Source: Cohnella faecalis (lineage in GTDB: Bacteria; Bacillota; Bacilli; Paenibacillales; Paenibacillaceae). Taken from it: a stretch of DNA of 64,000 nucleotides. The stretch lies in contig NZ_QXJM01000056.1 of the NCBI RefSeq assembly GCF_003570905.1, positions 124,001-188,000 on the forward strand, read 5' to 3'. The notes below the pieces were generated by a model. That model made no database searches. It saw only the letters and a list, made by a program, of their open reading frames with translations, and was not told the DNA's origin. Numbering within the stretch: the first letter of the stretch is position 1; each line of letters opens with the position of its first letter. The position numbers and the translations under genes were made by a program. Shown in pieces: positions 26,007 to 34,434 of this stretch.

Positions 26007-27431
26007 ATGTCAACAACAGCAGCTAAAGAGTTTTGGTTCGTAGTAGGTTCGCAAAATCTGTATGGTGAAGACGCGTTAGCTGAAGTCAAAGCGAACGCTC
26101 AATTGATGACAGATGCTTTGAATAATAGCGGTTTGCTGCCTTATCCTCTTGTATTGCAAGAGCTAGCTGTCAGCGCGGATAAAATTACAAGTATCATGAA
26201 AGAAATCAATTATCGAGATAAAGTAGCGGGAGTCATCACGTGGATGCATACGTTCTCGCCTGCAAAAATGTGGATTCGCGGAACGAAGCTGCTGCAAAAG
26301 CCTTTGCTTCACCTGGCAACTCAATTCAATGAAAGCATCCCTTGGGCAACGATCGATATGGACTTCATGAATCTGAACCAGGCCGCACATGGTGACCGCG
26401 AATACGGCTTCATCAATGCTCGTCTGAAAAAACAAAATAAAATTGTTGTTGGTTATTGGGGATCCCTGGATGTGCAACGGCAAATTGCGGAGTGGATGGA
26501 CGTAGCAGTTGCTTATAATGAAAGCTTCCACATCAAGGTCGCACGTTTCGGTGACAACATGCGCCACGTCGGGGTAACGGAAGGGGACAAAGTGGAAGCT
26601 CAGATTCAATTCGGGTGGACCGTGGACTACTATGGCATCGGAGATCTCGTGCAATACGTGAATGCCGTCACCGAGCAGGAAATCGATGAGTTGATGGCAC
26701 AATATGCGAATTTGTATGAATCTGATTATGGCGCAAACAGCAAAGAAGCTTGGGAAGCCAGCGTCAGAGTGCAAGCAAGCTATGAAATCGCCATCAAACG
26801 TTTCTTGGATGAGAAAGGCTACAATGCCTTTACTACGAATTTCGAAGATTTGCACGGGATGAAACAGCTTCCCGGTCTTGCCGTGCAGCGTCTGATGGCT
26901 CAAGGCTATGGTTTTGCCGGCGAGGGCGACTGGAAGACGGCCGCGCTCGATCGTCTGCTGAAGGTGATGAGTCGCAATCAAAATACTGGTTTTATGGAAG
27001 ATTACACTTACGAGATGGCGGTCGGTCAAGAATCGATCCTTCAATCCCATATGCTAGAGGTAGATCCTACCTTGGCAAGCACCCAGCCCAAAATTATGGT
27101 CTCCCCGCTCGGAATTGGAGGCCGTGAAGCTCCGGCGCGCCTGGTATTCGACGGTAAATCTGGCGAAGGCGTCGTCGCATCCATCATTGACTTCGGTACT
27201 CACTATAAATTACTCATTAACGAGGTTTCTGCGTTCGAGCCGACGGTTCCTGCTCCTAAGCTGCCCGTGGCCCGTGTACTGTGGAACGTGAAGCCGAACT
27301 TCCAAGAAGGGGTAAAAGCTTGGATCGAGAATGGGGGAGGCCATCATACCGTCGTTTCCTTCAATCTGACAACGGATCAACTCGTAACCTATGCGAAGCT
27401 GGTTAACTTGGAATACGCCGTCATAAAGTGA
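26007..27431 (+). CDS. araA: L-arabinose isomerase
   Basis: The protein has 474 residues and isomerises L-arabinose to L-ribulose, the first intracellular step. Family marks are EFWFVVGSQNLYGEDAL at the N-terminus, TWMHTFSPAKMWI, LHLATQFNESIPW, the acidic metal ligand in GEGDWKTAALDR (about 300-311) and the late GGGHHTVVSFNLT with its His ligands (about 445-457). ATG at 26007 is chosen because AAAGAGGATG lies just before it; an ATG at 25998 adds only three codons. It is the last gene of the AraR-controlled operon. The 150 bases downstream hold no gene, then a bidirectional terminator. Confidence 0.96.
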   Translation: MSTTAAKEFWFVVGSQNLYGEDALAEVKANAQLMTDALNNSGLLPYPLVLQELAVSADKITSIMKEINYRDKVAGVITWMHTFSPAKMWIRGTKLLQKPLLHLATQFNESIPWATIDMDFMNLNQAAHGDREYGFINARLKKQNKIVVGYWGSLDVQRQIAEWMDVAVAYNESFHIKVARFGDNMRHVGVTEGDKVEAQIQFGWTVDYYGIGDLVQYVNAVTEQEIDELMAQYANLYESDYGANSKEAWEASVRVQASYEIAIKRFLDEKGYNAFTTNFEDLHGMKQLPGLAVQRLMAQGYGFAGEGDWKTAALDRLLKVMSRNQNTGFMEDYTYEMAVGQESILQSHMLEVDPTLASTQPKIMVSPLGIGGREAPARLVFDGKSGEGVVASIIDFGTHYKLLINEVSAFEPTVPAPKLPVARVLWNVKPNFQEGVKAWIENGGGHHTVVSFNLTTDQLVTYAKLVNLEYAVIK

Positions 27432-27583
27432 CTATCAATTGTACAGACAGGGGTCCCACCACATTAAAACGGAGTTGTGCCTGTCCTCCGCAGGGTTGCC
27501 AGAACAAGGTGACGAGTTATGGGCAGAACTCATTCGCGAATCCACGAAAGCTTCTAGATCGAAGGTACAAAAATAAACTAACA
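27432..27583 (+). other. gene-free stretch with a possible coding remnant
   Basis: One frame from about 27460 to a stop near 27577 reads LSSAGLPEQGDELWAELIRE, which looks like natural protein sequence but has no start or RBS. It may be the 3' scrap of a lost gene. I could not assign it to a family. Otherwise nothing is visible between araA and the terminator. Confidence 0.3.
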
Positions 27584-27614
27584 GTAGGGCCGGCATAATT
27601 AATGCCAGCCCTAC
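27584..27614. terminator. bidirectional terminator between araA and the converging secreted-protein gene
   Basis: GTAGGGCCGGCAT at 27584-27596 pairs with ATGCCAGCCCTAC at 27602-27614 with one mismatch across an AATTA loop. It is followed by TATTATATT on the plus strand and by a T-rich stretch (complement of ACAAAAATAAA) on the minus strand. Confidence 0.82.
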
Positions 27615-27628
27615 TATTATATTCAACC

Positions 27629-28756
27629 TTAATAGATTTTATAACTCTCTGTTGTACCTGATTTAGTATAATCGATTGATCCGCCATGAGACCAAGTTTC
27701 ACTTTTTATTCCTGTTACGGTTTCCCAATAGGTCGTTGAAGATCCGTTATTGGTGAGGAAACGGAAGTTTTTCCAAGAAGCATAGGAGGTCCATGAATTG
27801 CTGAATTTTGTGGTGTCTGTAGCAGAACTGTTCATTGCAATCGTAGTCAAGCGTTTTACAGATTTCCCTGTGCTGTTTACTCCAGTGAAAGACACATCGT
27901 ATACAGTAGTTGCCCCTAATAGATAACGTACTCTCAATGTGGCTTCATCATATTTATAATACACTTTAAAGAAGCCGATATCAGTTCCAGGCGTCATTGG
28001 CCGGTTAACATCATAATAATAACCGCCGCCGGAATTGGAATTATGCCCACTATTTAGAGTATGAGTCCCTTTAGCATGAAATCCAGGATACCACCCAGCT
28101 GCCAAACTCAGTGACTTTGCAGTTACAAGACCTACTTCTGCATAGCCATTTGTTGCGCTGTCAATCCCGATATACAAGTTAGAAGATTCGCCTGTAAGAT
28201 AAGAATTATTAATATCTACAGTAGGCAATACAATTCCATCTGCAACTGCCCCGGTGAAGCTTGCGGACAAGCTAGTGCTTTCAGGCGTTTTTATTCGATG
28301 GAATGCACCACTGCTAGCTCCGACTGGTTTTGGGGAAGTATCCGTTAGCAGAGAAGAAATGCGAACCTCGTTTTTATTTGAAACTTTATTTTTATTTGGA
28401 TTTTCATGTTTAAATCTTTCAACAACATTTCCGCTTTTGTTACTTTGCGCTTCAGTAAGAATGCCGTCTTCATCGAAAGTCAAACTAACGTATTCAGCAT
28501 TTTTTAATTTTTTTATTCTATCTTTTATCTTAGAGTCAACTTTTTTTTCAGTAATCAATTGATCAAAATCGGCATCACTTTTATTAAAGTCACTTGTTGA
28601 TAGAGAGGAATAACCGTTATAGTTCAATTCCTCGTTGATAATCTCTGCTAGACCACGTTCAATTTCATTTGCCGATTTTTTTTCAGCAGAAACTCCGACG
28701 GCTGGCAGCAAACTAACACATAGTGCCACAAATAGTGTCAATTTAATTTTCTTCAT
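27629..28756 (-). CDS. secreted protein of unknown function
   Basis: The protein has 375 residues with a clear signal peptide (MKKIKLTLFVALCVSLLPAV, cleavage likely after GVSA). An N-terminal Lys/Asn-rich helical part of about 120 residues is followed by a Gly/Ser/Thr/Tyr-rich part with alternating polar and aromatic residues, as in an extracellular beta-sandwich. No catalytic motif, repeat or cell-wall anchor is visible. I do not recognise the family with confidence. ATG at 28756 is chosen after GGGAGTTGTAACT; five codons upstream lies another possible start. The gene is alone on the minus strand and its base composition is AT-rich compared with the genes that follow. Confidence 0.75.
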   Translation of the reverse strand: MKKIKLTLFVALCVSLLPAVGVSAEKKSANEIERGLAEIINEELNYNGYSSLSTSDFNKSDADFDQLITEKKVDSKIKDRIKKLKNAEYVSLTFDEDGILTEAQSNKSGNVVERFKHENPNKNKVSNKNEVRISSLLTDTSPKPVGASSGAFHRIKTPESTSLSASFTGAVADGIVLPTVDINNSYLTGESSNLYIGIDSATNGYAEVGLVTAKSLSLAAGWYPGFHAKGTHTLNSGHNSNSGGGYYYDVNRPMTPGTDIGFFKVYYKYDEATLRVRYLLGATTVYDVSFTGVNSTGKSVKRLTTIAMNSSATDTTKFSNSWTSYASWKNFRFLTNNGSSTTYWETVTGIKSETWSHGGSIDYTKSGTTESYKIY

Positions 28757-29147
28757 AGTTACAACTCCCAACTTATTATATTCATGTTGCTGTATACCCC
28801 AACACCAGTAGTAAGTTTCCCTATCCTCCTTTGAAATTTCAAAATTGTAAATTCCTGGTACAATAAAATTTAACCAAATAATTTAAAATATGTAAATAGC
28901 GTTTTGTGTCGAAAAATATATTTCCAAAAATAGATACCACTGATCAGTCTTTACTGACTTCGCTTTGCCCCTCCAAATGGAATATTTCACCTCACCCCTA
29001 AAATAAGACAAACCGTTTATGTTTTAGAGGCCCTGTAGAGTAGAAGAATGAAGCATGATTCTTCTCAACGGACAAAAGGGTTGCCTTATTGATGTTAGCT
29101 TGCGAAAACAAATTTCATTTTCACATCATTCTCTCATTTTCGTTCGC
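28757..29147. other. AT-rich intergenic region without a gene
   Basis: This stretch of about 390 bases separates the divergent secreted-protein gene and the Fur-controlled operon. It contains a short inverted repeat, AGAAGAAT with ATTCTTCT, at about 29043-29066. No RNA gene or insertion-sequence end could be recognised. A marked rise in GC content begins just downstream, near 29230. Confidence 0.5.
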
Positions 29148-29153
29148 TATAAT
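29148..29153 (+). promoter_or_regulatory. -10 element of the Fur-controlled operon
   Basis: TATAAT at 29148-29153 matches the sigma-A -10 consensus perfectly. No good -35 is seen at the usual distance. Transcription would start near 29160, a dozen bases before the Fur-like box. Confidence 0.5.
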
Positions 29154-29171
29154 GGCGAAAGACATTTGGAA

Positions 29172-29186
29172 TGATAATCAATCTCA
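29172..29186. promoter_or_regulatory. Fur-like box upstream of the envelope/FTR1 gene run
   Basis: TGATAATCAATCTCA resembles the Fur box core TGATAATNATTATCA and differs by a single base from the second box at 38192. It lies just after the predicted start point and 36 bases before the first start codon, an arrangement suited to iron-dependent repression. Confidence 0.7.
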
Positions 29187-29221
29187 GTGATAACGATGTC
29201 CATTTCGAGAGGAGCATGGAG

Positions 29222-29593
29222 ATGAACGCTCAATCTCTTCGACCTATGAAGCAGCATCCGCGTCAACGGGCTGCGAGACGGAAGCCGCCTGCTGCAAGGA
29301 TCAAGTATGCGATGCTCGAGGCGTTAAGCGAGCTGGGCGATGCTGAGCCGGCGGTGCTGGCGGAATCGTTGAACGTGCCGGTCCAGTCGGTTCGCAAAGT
29401 GTCGCAGCGGCTCATCGTCAGCGGCCTCGTTCGTCTATCGGGCGACGCTGTAGATGACCGGTTGGTCATTACGCCGAACGGTAAGCTCGTAGCCGAGTCG
29501 GCGCGAAAAGAAAGAAGAAAGCGGCTCGAACGGAATAGCGGAGCGACCGCCGCAATGGACAAAGAGCCGTCTCGACGCAACCCGGCTCCGTGA
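29222..29593 (+). CDS. small winged-helix-like protein
   Basis: The protein has 123 residues. Its middle part (about 27-90) reads like a winged helix-turn-helix: MLEALSELGDAEPAVLAESL, then a recognition-helix candidate VQSVRKVSQRLIVSGLVRL and a beta wing DDRLVITPNGK. Both ends are strongly basic. It could be a DNA-binding regulator of the operon it heads, but no named family is evident. ATG at 29222 is chosen because GAGAGGAG ends seven bases upstream; ATG at 29216 is too close to that RBS. The next gene overlaps its stop by four bases. Confidence 0.7.
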   Translation: MNAQSLRPMKQHPRQRAARRKPPAARIKYAMLEALSELGDAEPAVLAESLNVPVQSVRKVSQRLIVSGLVRLSGDAVDDRLVITPNGKLVAESARKERRKRLERNSGATAAMDKEPSRRNPAP

Positions 29594-30546
29594 GAGTCAA
29601 ACCGTTCGTTGTCGCGACTGCGGCGCTGCTCTTCCTTGCGTTCGTGCTGATGAGCTGGCAGCTGTTCGATCATACCGCGATGCAGCGGCAGCTTCGGACA
29701 CTGCTCGACCATCCGGGATGGCTTCTGGCCATGTTCGCCGCCTATGCGCTCTCGTTCGTGCTTAAAGCGGAGGCGTGGCGCGCATACGAGAAGAGAGAGC
29801 AGCGTCTCGCCGTTTATTTGCACGGCATTCATTACAGCTTGCTGGTCAATCATCTGCTTCCGGTGAAGCTTGGCGATCTCGCTCGCGTCGGCGTGCTAAT
29901 GAAGGCATCCCGAAAAAAATGGGACGAAGCTCTCCATTCCGTCGCTGTTATGAGACTGTTGGATTTGCTCGTGCTTGGCACGATTTCGTCAGCGGGAATG
30001 CTGCTTCTCGGCTTAACCGTATCATGGACGGCGATGATAGCGGCAGCGGTTCTAATACTTGCCGCCATCGTGACGGTGAAGCTGCTGCCGGAACGGAAGA
30101 CGGCATTTTTGCGAAAGCACGCCCGAACGGTGAAAGCCGTTGCGCTGTCGCGGGACGGACCGTACATTGTCGCCTTGACAACGTTGAGCTGGGTGCTCGA
30201 AGCCGTCATCCTGTTCGGTGTCATCCGTTTGAGCGGGTTCCATTTTGGCGCGTTATCGCTCGTTTGGGCGAACAGCATGACGGTCGGAGGCCAGGTGTTC
30301 CACATTACGCCCGGCGGCCTCGGAACTTACGAGACCACGTTAAGCGGCACCTTGTCGTTATTGGGAGCAAGCTGGGAGAACGCGTACGGCGCGGCATTAC
30401 TGACGCATGGCATCAAGTTCGCGGCCGCTTTTTTGCTCGGAGGCTATTCCTGCGTACGAATGCCGATTGGCTTGCGGGAGGCCGCAAGCTGGATTCGGCG
30501 ACAACCGGGTAGGACGATGAGACCCGACGAAAGGACATCTCAATGA
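29590..30546 (+). CDS. LPG-synthase/flippase-like transmembrane protein (UPF0104)
   Basis: The protein has 318 residues with about eight membrane segments. It shows the family pattern of the lysylphosphatidylglycerol synthase transmembrane (UPF0104) group, for example HYSLLVNHLLPVKLGDLARV near residue 85 and GGQVFHITPGGLGTYETTLSG near residue 230. Members move or modify lipids in the cytoplasmic membrane. Here it is followed by a phosphodiesterase and two glycosyltransferases, so glycolipid handling is likely. The start is GTG at 29590, overlapping the previous stop (GTGA). The function is inferred from family and context. Confidence 0.82.
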   Translation: MRVKPFVVATAALLFLAFVLMSWQLFDHTAMQRQLRTLLDHPGWLLAMFAAYALSFVLKAEAWRAYEKREQRLAVYLHGIHYSLLVNHLLPVKLGDLARVGVLMKASRKKWDEALHSVAVMRLLDLLVLGTISSAGMLLLGLTVSWTAMIAAAVLILAAIVTVKLLPERKTAFLRKHARTVKAVALSRDGPYIVALTTLSWVLEAVILFGVIRLSGFHFGALSLVWANSMTVGGQVFHITPGGLGTYETTLSGTLSLLGASWENAYGAALLTHGIKFAAAFLLGGYSCVRMPIGLREAASWIRRQPGRTMRPDERTSQ

Positions 30547-32099
30547 AAAAAGCTTCTTCTTTTGAAATCGTGGCGGCAAGATGCTGGAATTTGCTCAACG
30601 AGGGCAAGCCGTTCCTGCCGATCTTCGTGGTCGGAGCGTTCGCGCTGTACAGGGCCGATCAATGGCTGGACAGCGGTTTCTGGCTGGCGGCTTTTCAAAG
30701 CCTGCTGCTCGTCGTTCCGCTGCTGGCTATCTATTATCGCTACGATTACCCGCTGTTTCTTCGCAACTATTTGTGGCTGCCTGTCGTGGGAGCGCTGCTC
30801 GTATGGGAGCCTGCCGATTTGTCTCTCTACGCCTCGGCAATCGGGCTGTATTTCTTTTTCACCGTCTTTTTCTGGGGCACCTTCTACTACCGAATGCGCA
30901 TCGGCACGACATGGTGGAACTTCAGCCGCTTCTGGAAGCTGGTGCTCAAGAACAGCGATTCGACGAGCGGCAACGCGCAGGAGCAGCTTCCGAAGCTGCT
31001 GCTCGTGCTGTTCCTCTGGAACCATTACTACCGCGCGATCGGTTCGGGTGAGTCGCAGCTATGGCAGACGGCCGACCTTTCCGAAGGACTCGTACCGTTA
31101 GGTTTATTCACAGCCGGACTGTGGTTATACAGCTGGATTTTGCACGCCAATCTGTTCGACTGGAAGCCGAAGGAAAAGGAAGGGCTGACTGAAGATCCGG
31201 ATGCGACGGGAAGAGGGCTGAACGAGAAGGTTATCGTTATCGTCGTCGACGGTATGCGCAAGGAAAGATTCGAGGAAGCGGAAGCTCCGTTTCTGAAAAA
31301 GCTGCGGGCGGAAGGAACGGAGTACGCGCAGATGGAGACGGTGTATCCGGCGCGGACGGTTGTGTGCTTCTCCTCCATGTTCACGGGAGCTTATCCGAAG
31401 GATCACGGCATTCGCTCCAACATGGTATGGAAGCTGGGCATCAAGGTCGAGAGCATCTTCGATTCGCTGCGCAAGGTAGGGAAAAAAGGAAATCTCCTCG
31501 GCATCGCCCATTTGATCGACTCGATGGGAGACGACGTAGAGAGCGTGACGGCGGTCATGCACAACGATTTGGCCGACCGTCAGATCATCGAACGGGCGAA
31601 GCGAATCATGGCTGAGCAAAACCCGGACTTGTTCGTCGTTCAACTGATCGGCGTCGACCAGACGGGACATAGCCGAGGCGTGCTTTACGACGAATACATT
31701 CAAAAAATTGCCGAGGCCGACAAGCTGATCGAGGAATATGTAGGATGGCTGACCGACCGAGGAATGATGAACAACACGACGCTGATCATATGCGCGGACC
31801 ACGGCCAAGCGGACGGAATCGGCGGACACGGCCATTTGGACGAAGGCGAGCGGTTCGTACCCTTTTTCATGCACGGCCCGGCCATTCGTCAAGGGTGCCG
31901 GATCGATGAGCGGCATTCGCTCATTTCGATGGCGCCAACGATCGCCCGACTGCTGGGAGCGCCCTATCCGAACCGAAGCCGGGGCCCGGTTCTGACGGAT
32001 GCGCTTAAATCGAGCCAAACCATCGATACGGACATAAGGGAGAATTCGCATGAACGCAGTCAGAAGCAAGAAGCTGGTCGTCTTTATCCCGGCGCATAA
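30543..32099 (+). CDS. membrane-anchored alkaline-phosphatase-superfamily phosphodiesterase
   Basis: The protein has 518 residues. The first 210 carry about five to six membrane segments. The rest is a type I phosphodiesterase/nucleotide pyrophosphatase domain. Metal and nucleophile positions are visible: Asp in IVVDGMRKE, the nucleophile Thr in YPARTVVCFSS, Asp and His in IGVDQTGHSRG, Asp-His in CADHGQADG and His in GHGHLDEG. Such enzymes cleave phosphodiester or phosphoester bonds of nucleotides, lipids or teichoic-type polymers outside the cell. It overlaps both neighbours (4 bases before, 50 bases after), so it is co-translated with the lipid and glycosyltransferase genes. Confidence 0.87.
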   Translation: MKKASSFEIVAARCWNLLNEGKPFLPIFVVGAFALYRADQWLDSGFWLAAFQSLLLVVPLLAIYYRYDYPLFLRNYLWLPVVGALLVWEPADLSLYASAIGLYFFFTVFFWGTFYYRMRIGTTWWNFSRFWKLVLKNSDSTSGNAQEQLPKLLLVLFLWNHYYRAIGSGESQLWQTADLSEGLVPLGLFTAGLWLYSWILHANLFDWKPKEKEGLTEDPDATGRGLNEKVIVIVVDGMRKERFEEAEAPFLKKLRAEGTEYAQMETVYPARTVVCFSSMFTGAYPKDHGIRSNMVWKLGIKVESIFDSLRKVGKKGNLLGIAHLIDSMGDDVESVTAVMHNDLADRQIIERAKRIMAEQNPDLFVVQLIGVDQTGHSRGVLYDEYIQKIAEADKLIEEYVGWLTDRGMMNNTTLIICADHGQADGIGGHGHLDEGERFVPFFMHGPAIRQGCRIDERHSLISMAPTIARLLGAPYPNRSRGPVLTDALKSSQTIDTDIRENSHERSQKQEAGRLYPGA

Positions 32100-32808
32100 C
32101 GAAGAAGGAGATATCGGAGACGTCATCTCCCGCATTCCGCGCGATTTTCATCCGGAATACGCCGTCCAGGTCGTCGTCATCGACGACGGCTCCACGGACG
32201 GTACCGTTGCCGTCGCCAAGAAGGCCGGAGCGGATCTGGTCGTATCCTTCGGGACGAATCGGGGGCTGGGCGCCGCCGTCCGCGAAGGCTTGGCGCAAAG
32301 CTGCTCGCTCGGAGCGGACATCGGCCTCATGATCGACGCGGACAACGAATATCCGCCGGAGCAAATTCCCGATGTCGTCGCGCCGATTCGGGAGGGAGAG
32401 GCGGACTATACGTTCGGGTCCCGGTTCAAGGGGCGAATCCACGGCATGAGATTGCATCGCCGCCTCGGCAATTATGCGTTCACGCTGCTGCAGTCCATTC
32501 TGCTCCGAAAGTGGATTTATGACGGACAATCCGGCATGAGGGGATTCTCCAGAGAAGCGATGGAGCGGGCGGAAATTATTCACGACTACAACTACGCCCA
32601 AGTGCTTACCCTCAATCTGGTAAGGAAGGGCTTCCGGCTGCGCGAGGTTCCTATCGATTACCGCGTAAGAACGCGCGGTCAATCCTTTATTAAGATGAGA
32701 GCCTACCTGTCGGCTGTTCTGCCTGCCATTTGTAGAGAGATGAGGCGACCGGCAGGAAGCCGGAAAGTGCCGAATCGAAGCGGGAAAATCCAGGAAACGT
32801 TGTCTTAA
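32050..32808 (+). CDS. family 2 glycosyltransferase, polyprenyl-phosphate-sugar synthase type
   Basis: This protein of 252 residues has the GT-A nucleotide-sugar fold: VVFIPAHNEEGDIGDVI at the N-terminus, VVIDDGSTDGTV near residue 40, the metal-binding LMIDADNEYPPEQI (about 95-108) and the acceptor-region GQSGMRGFSREAM. It is closest in style to dolichyl/undecaprenyl-phosphate mannose or glucose synthases without the membrane extension. It probably charges undecaprenyl phosphate with a sugar for the GT-C enzyme encoded next. Its first 50 bases overlap the phosphodiesterase gene. The RBS GGGAGAATTCGC is within that gene. Confidence 0.88.
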   Translation: MNAVRSKKLVVFIPAHNEEGDIGDVISRIPRDFHPEYAVQVVVIDDGSTDGTVAVAKKAGADLVVSFGTNRGLGAAVREGLAQSCSLGADIGLMIDADNEYPPEQIPDVVAPIREGEADYTFGSRFKGRIHGMRLHRRLGNYAFTLLQSILLRKWIYDGQSGMRGFSREAMERAEIIHDYNYAQVLTLNLVRKGFRLREVPIDYRVRTRGQSFIKMRAYLSAVLPAICREMRRPAGSRKVPNRSGKIQETLS

Positions 32809-32850
32809 GGGGTGTTGGAACGATGTACCTAACAACGGGAGGGGCAGGAA

Positions 32851-34392
32851 ATGCCGGTTCGAACCGTTCGGACGATCGCATTATCCGCTGCCGCAGTCGT
32901 CCTCATCGGACTTTGCGGCATCAATCTGGCATTCGGGAGTCCGTTCGTTCATTCCTGGGATGAAGTCGATTTCGCGTATGCGCTGGATCGCTACGATCTG
33001 CTCGCGATGCAGCCGCATTTTCCCGGGTACCCCTACTTTATTGCCGGAGCTGCGGCGATTCATCGCTGGATCGCCGATCCCGTACGCTCGCTGACCGTAT
33101 TTAATGCGATGCTTGCGCTTAGCTCGTCCTTCCCAATCGCTCTGCTGGCGAGGAGATGGGTCGGAGCGATCCCTGCCTGGTGGGCCACCGTCTGGGTCGC
33201 AATGTCGCCTTACTTATGGCTTATGGGCTCAAGGGCGATGTCGGAATGCGCGGGGATCGCGGTTCTATGGTGGTACCTCTGGAGCGTTCGGGAGTCCGCG
33301 GATAAGCCGAGATCGGCTTGGAAACATATCGTTGCGGTTTCTCTGTTCGGCTTGCTGATGGGGATACGGCTCTCGTTCTTCCCGTTCGGAGTCGGGCTGG
33401 TATTGCTCTGGGCTCTTCGGTTCCGGAGTTACGGATCGCACGAAAACCGATTCGTCCGATTGGGGGCATGGGTCGTCGCCGCATCGGCCGCGCAGGCGGT
33501 CTGGATCGGCGGATTGATCATGTCCGAAGGGACGCCGGCCGGCTTCTGGAAGCTGTCCAAGGCGTTCGTAGCCGGCCATTTCTCGGAATGGGGCGGCGGC
33601 GTCGCAGCGACACGGATGCCGATTCTTGAGCGAATGGCAACGATTTTCGGCGATCACCTCATTGGCGATGTGCTGCTTAGCCGCTCGGTAGATCTTGGCA
33701 TCTTCTATCTGATCTTGTTGGCCGCGATCGTATGGGGAGTGTGGACGCTGCGAGGTGAGCGCGCGGCTCGCCATCCCGAAATGACATACGCGATGTGGCT
33801 GGGAGTAGGCTTGGCAGCCTATGCAATCTGGGCGCTTCTCGGTCAGAACGTCGAGAAGCCGAGACATATCGCGCCGGTCGCGGGGCCGATTCTTCTGGCA
33901 ATCTACATAGTGGCTGTTCGTTTAATCGGCAGGTTATGGCGGGCGTCAGCGGACAGGCGGGGGAGCCTGCGGGTCGTCGCGGCAGCAATCGGAATGACGC
34001 TCGCAGGAGTGTATGCGACAGAAGCGATTCACGGCTTCCAACTGCTGGAGAGGCAAGCGGCACAGAAGCCGGCCGTCTATCAACTGCACGATTACCTGTC
34101 ATCCATGGAGCAACCGTTCGTTGTGTACACATGGGAAGAAACGAGGGTTCTCGGATATTTGGGCGCAAGCTACGAGCATCGGCGAATCGTCACCTTCGAT
34201 TATTTTCGCGCACTGTCGGGCGCAGCTCCCGGCAGCCGCGTGCTGCTCACCGATCACGTGCTGAAGGGCTTTCTGTCGCAAAATCCAGAGGCAGGCGCTT
34301 ACGTAAGACCGATTGCCCATTTTCGTTCGGAGTCGTTGTTCGAGCCGGTATACGCGGAAATCACATTGTATGAATGGAAAAAACCCGTTTAA
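32851..34392 (+). CDS. GT-C fold membrane glycosyltransferase, ArnT/mannosyltransferase-like
   Basis: The protein has 513 residues with around ten membrane segments. The first external loop has the acidic WDEVDF motif (about residue 35), typical of GT-C transferases that use polyprenyl-phosphate sugars, followed by HFPGYPYFIAGAA. The C-terminal part has no recognisable repeat or enzyme motif. Coupled to the preceding GT2 gene (42 bases upstream) it probably moves a sugar from a lipid carrier to an envelope acceptor outside the membrane. The start ATG follows GGGAGGGGCAGGAA. The acceptor is unknown. Confidence 0.8.
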   Translation: MPVRTVRTIALSAAAVVLIGLCGINLAFGSPFVHSWDEVDFAYALDRYDLLAMQPHFPGYPYFIAGAAAIHRWIADPVRSLTVFNAMLALSSSFPIALLARRWVGAIPAWWATVWVAMSPYLWLMGSRAMSECAGIAVLWWYLWSVRESADKPRSAWKHIVAVSLFGLLMGIRLSFFPFGVGLVLLWALRFRSYGSHENRFVRLGAWVVAASAAQAVWIGGLIMSEGTPAGFWKLSKAFVAGHFSEWGGGVAATRMPILERMATIFGDHLIGDVLLSRSVDLGIFYLILLAAIVWGVWTLRGERAARHPEMTYAMWLGVGLAAYAIWALLGQNVEKPRHIAPVAGPILLAIYIVAVRLIGRLWRASADRRGSLRVVAAAIGMTLAGVYATEAIHGFQLLERQAAQKPAVYQLHDYLSSMEQPFVVYTWEETRVLGYLGASYEHRRIVTFDYFRALSGAAPGSRVLLTDHVLKGFLSQNPEAGAYVRPIAHFRSESLFEPVYAEITLYEWKKPV

Positions 34393-34434
34393 GGATGCAT
34401 GGTCATTCAAGATAACGAAAAGGAGAGTGTTGAA

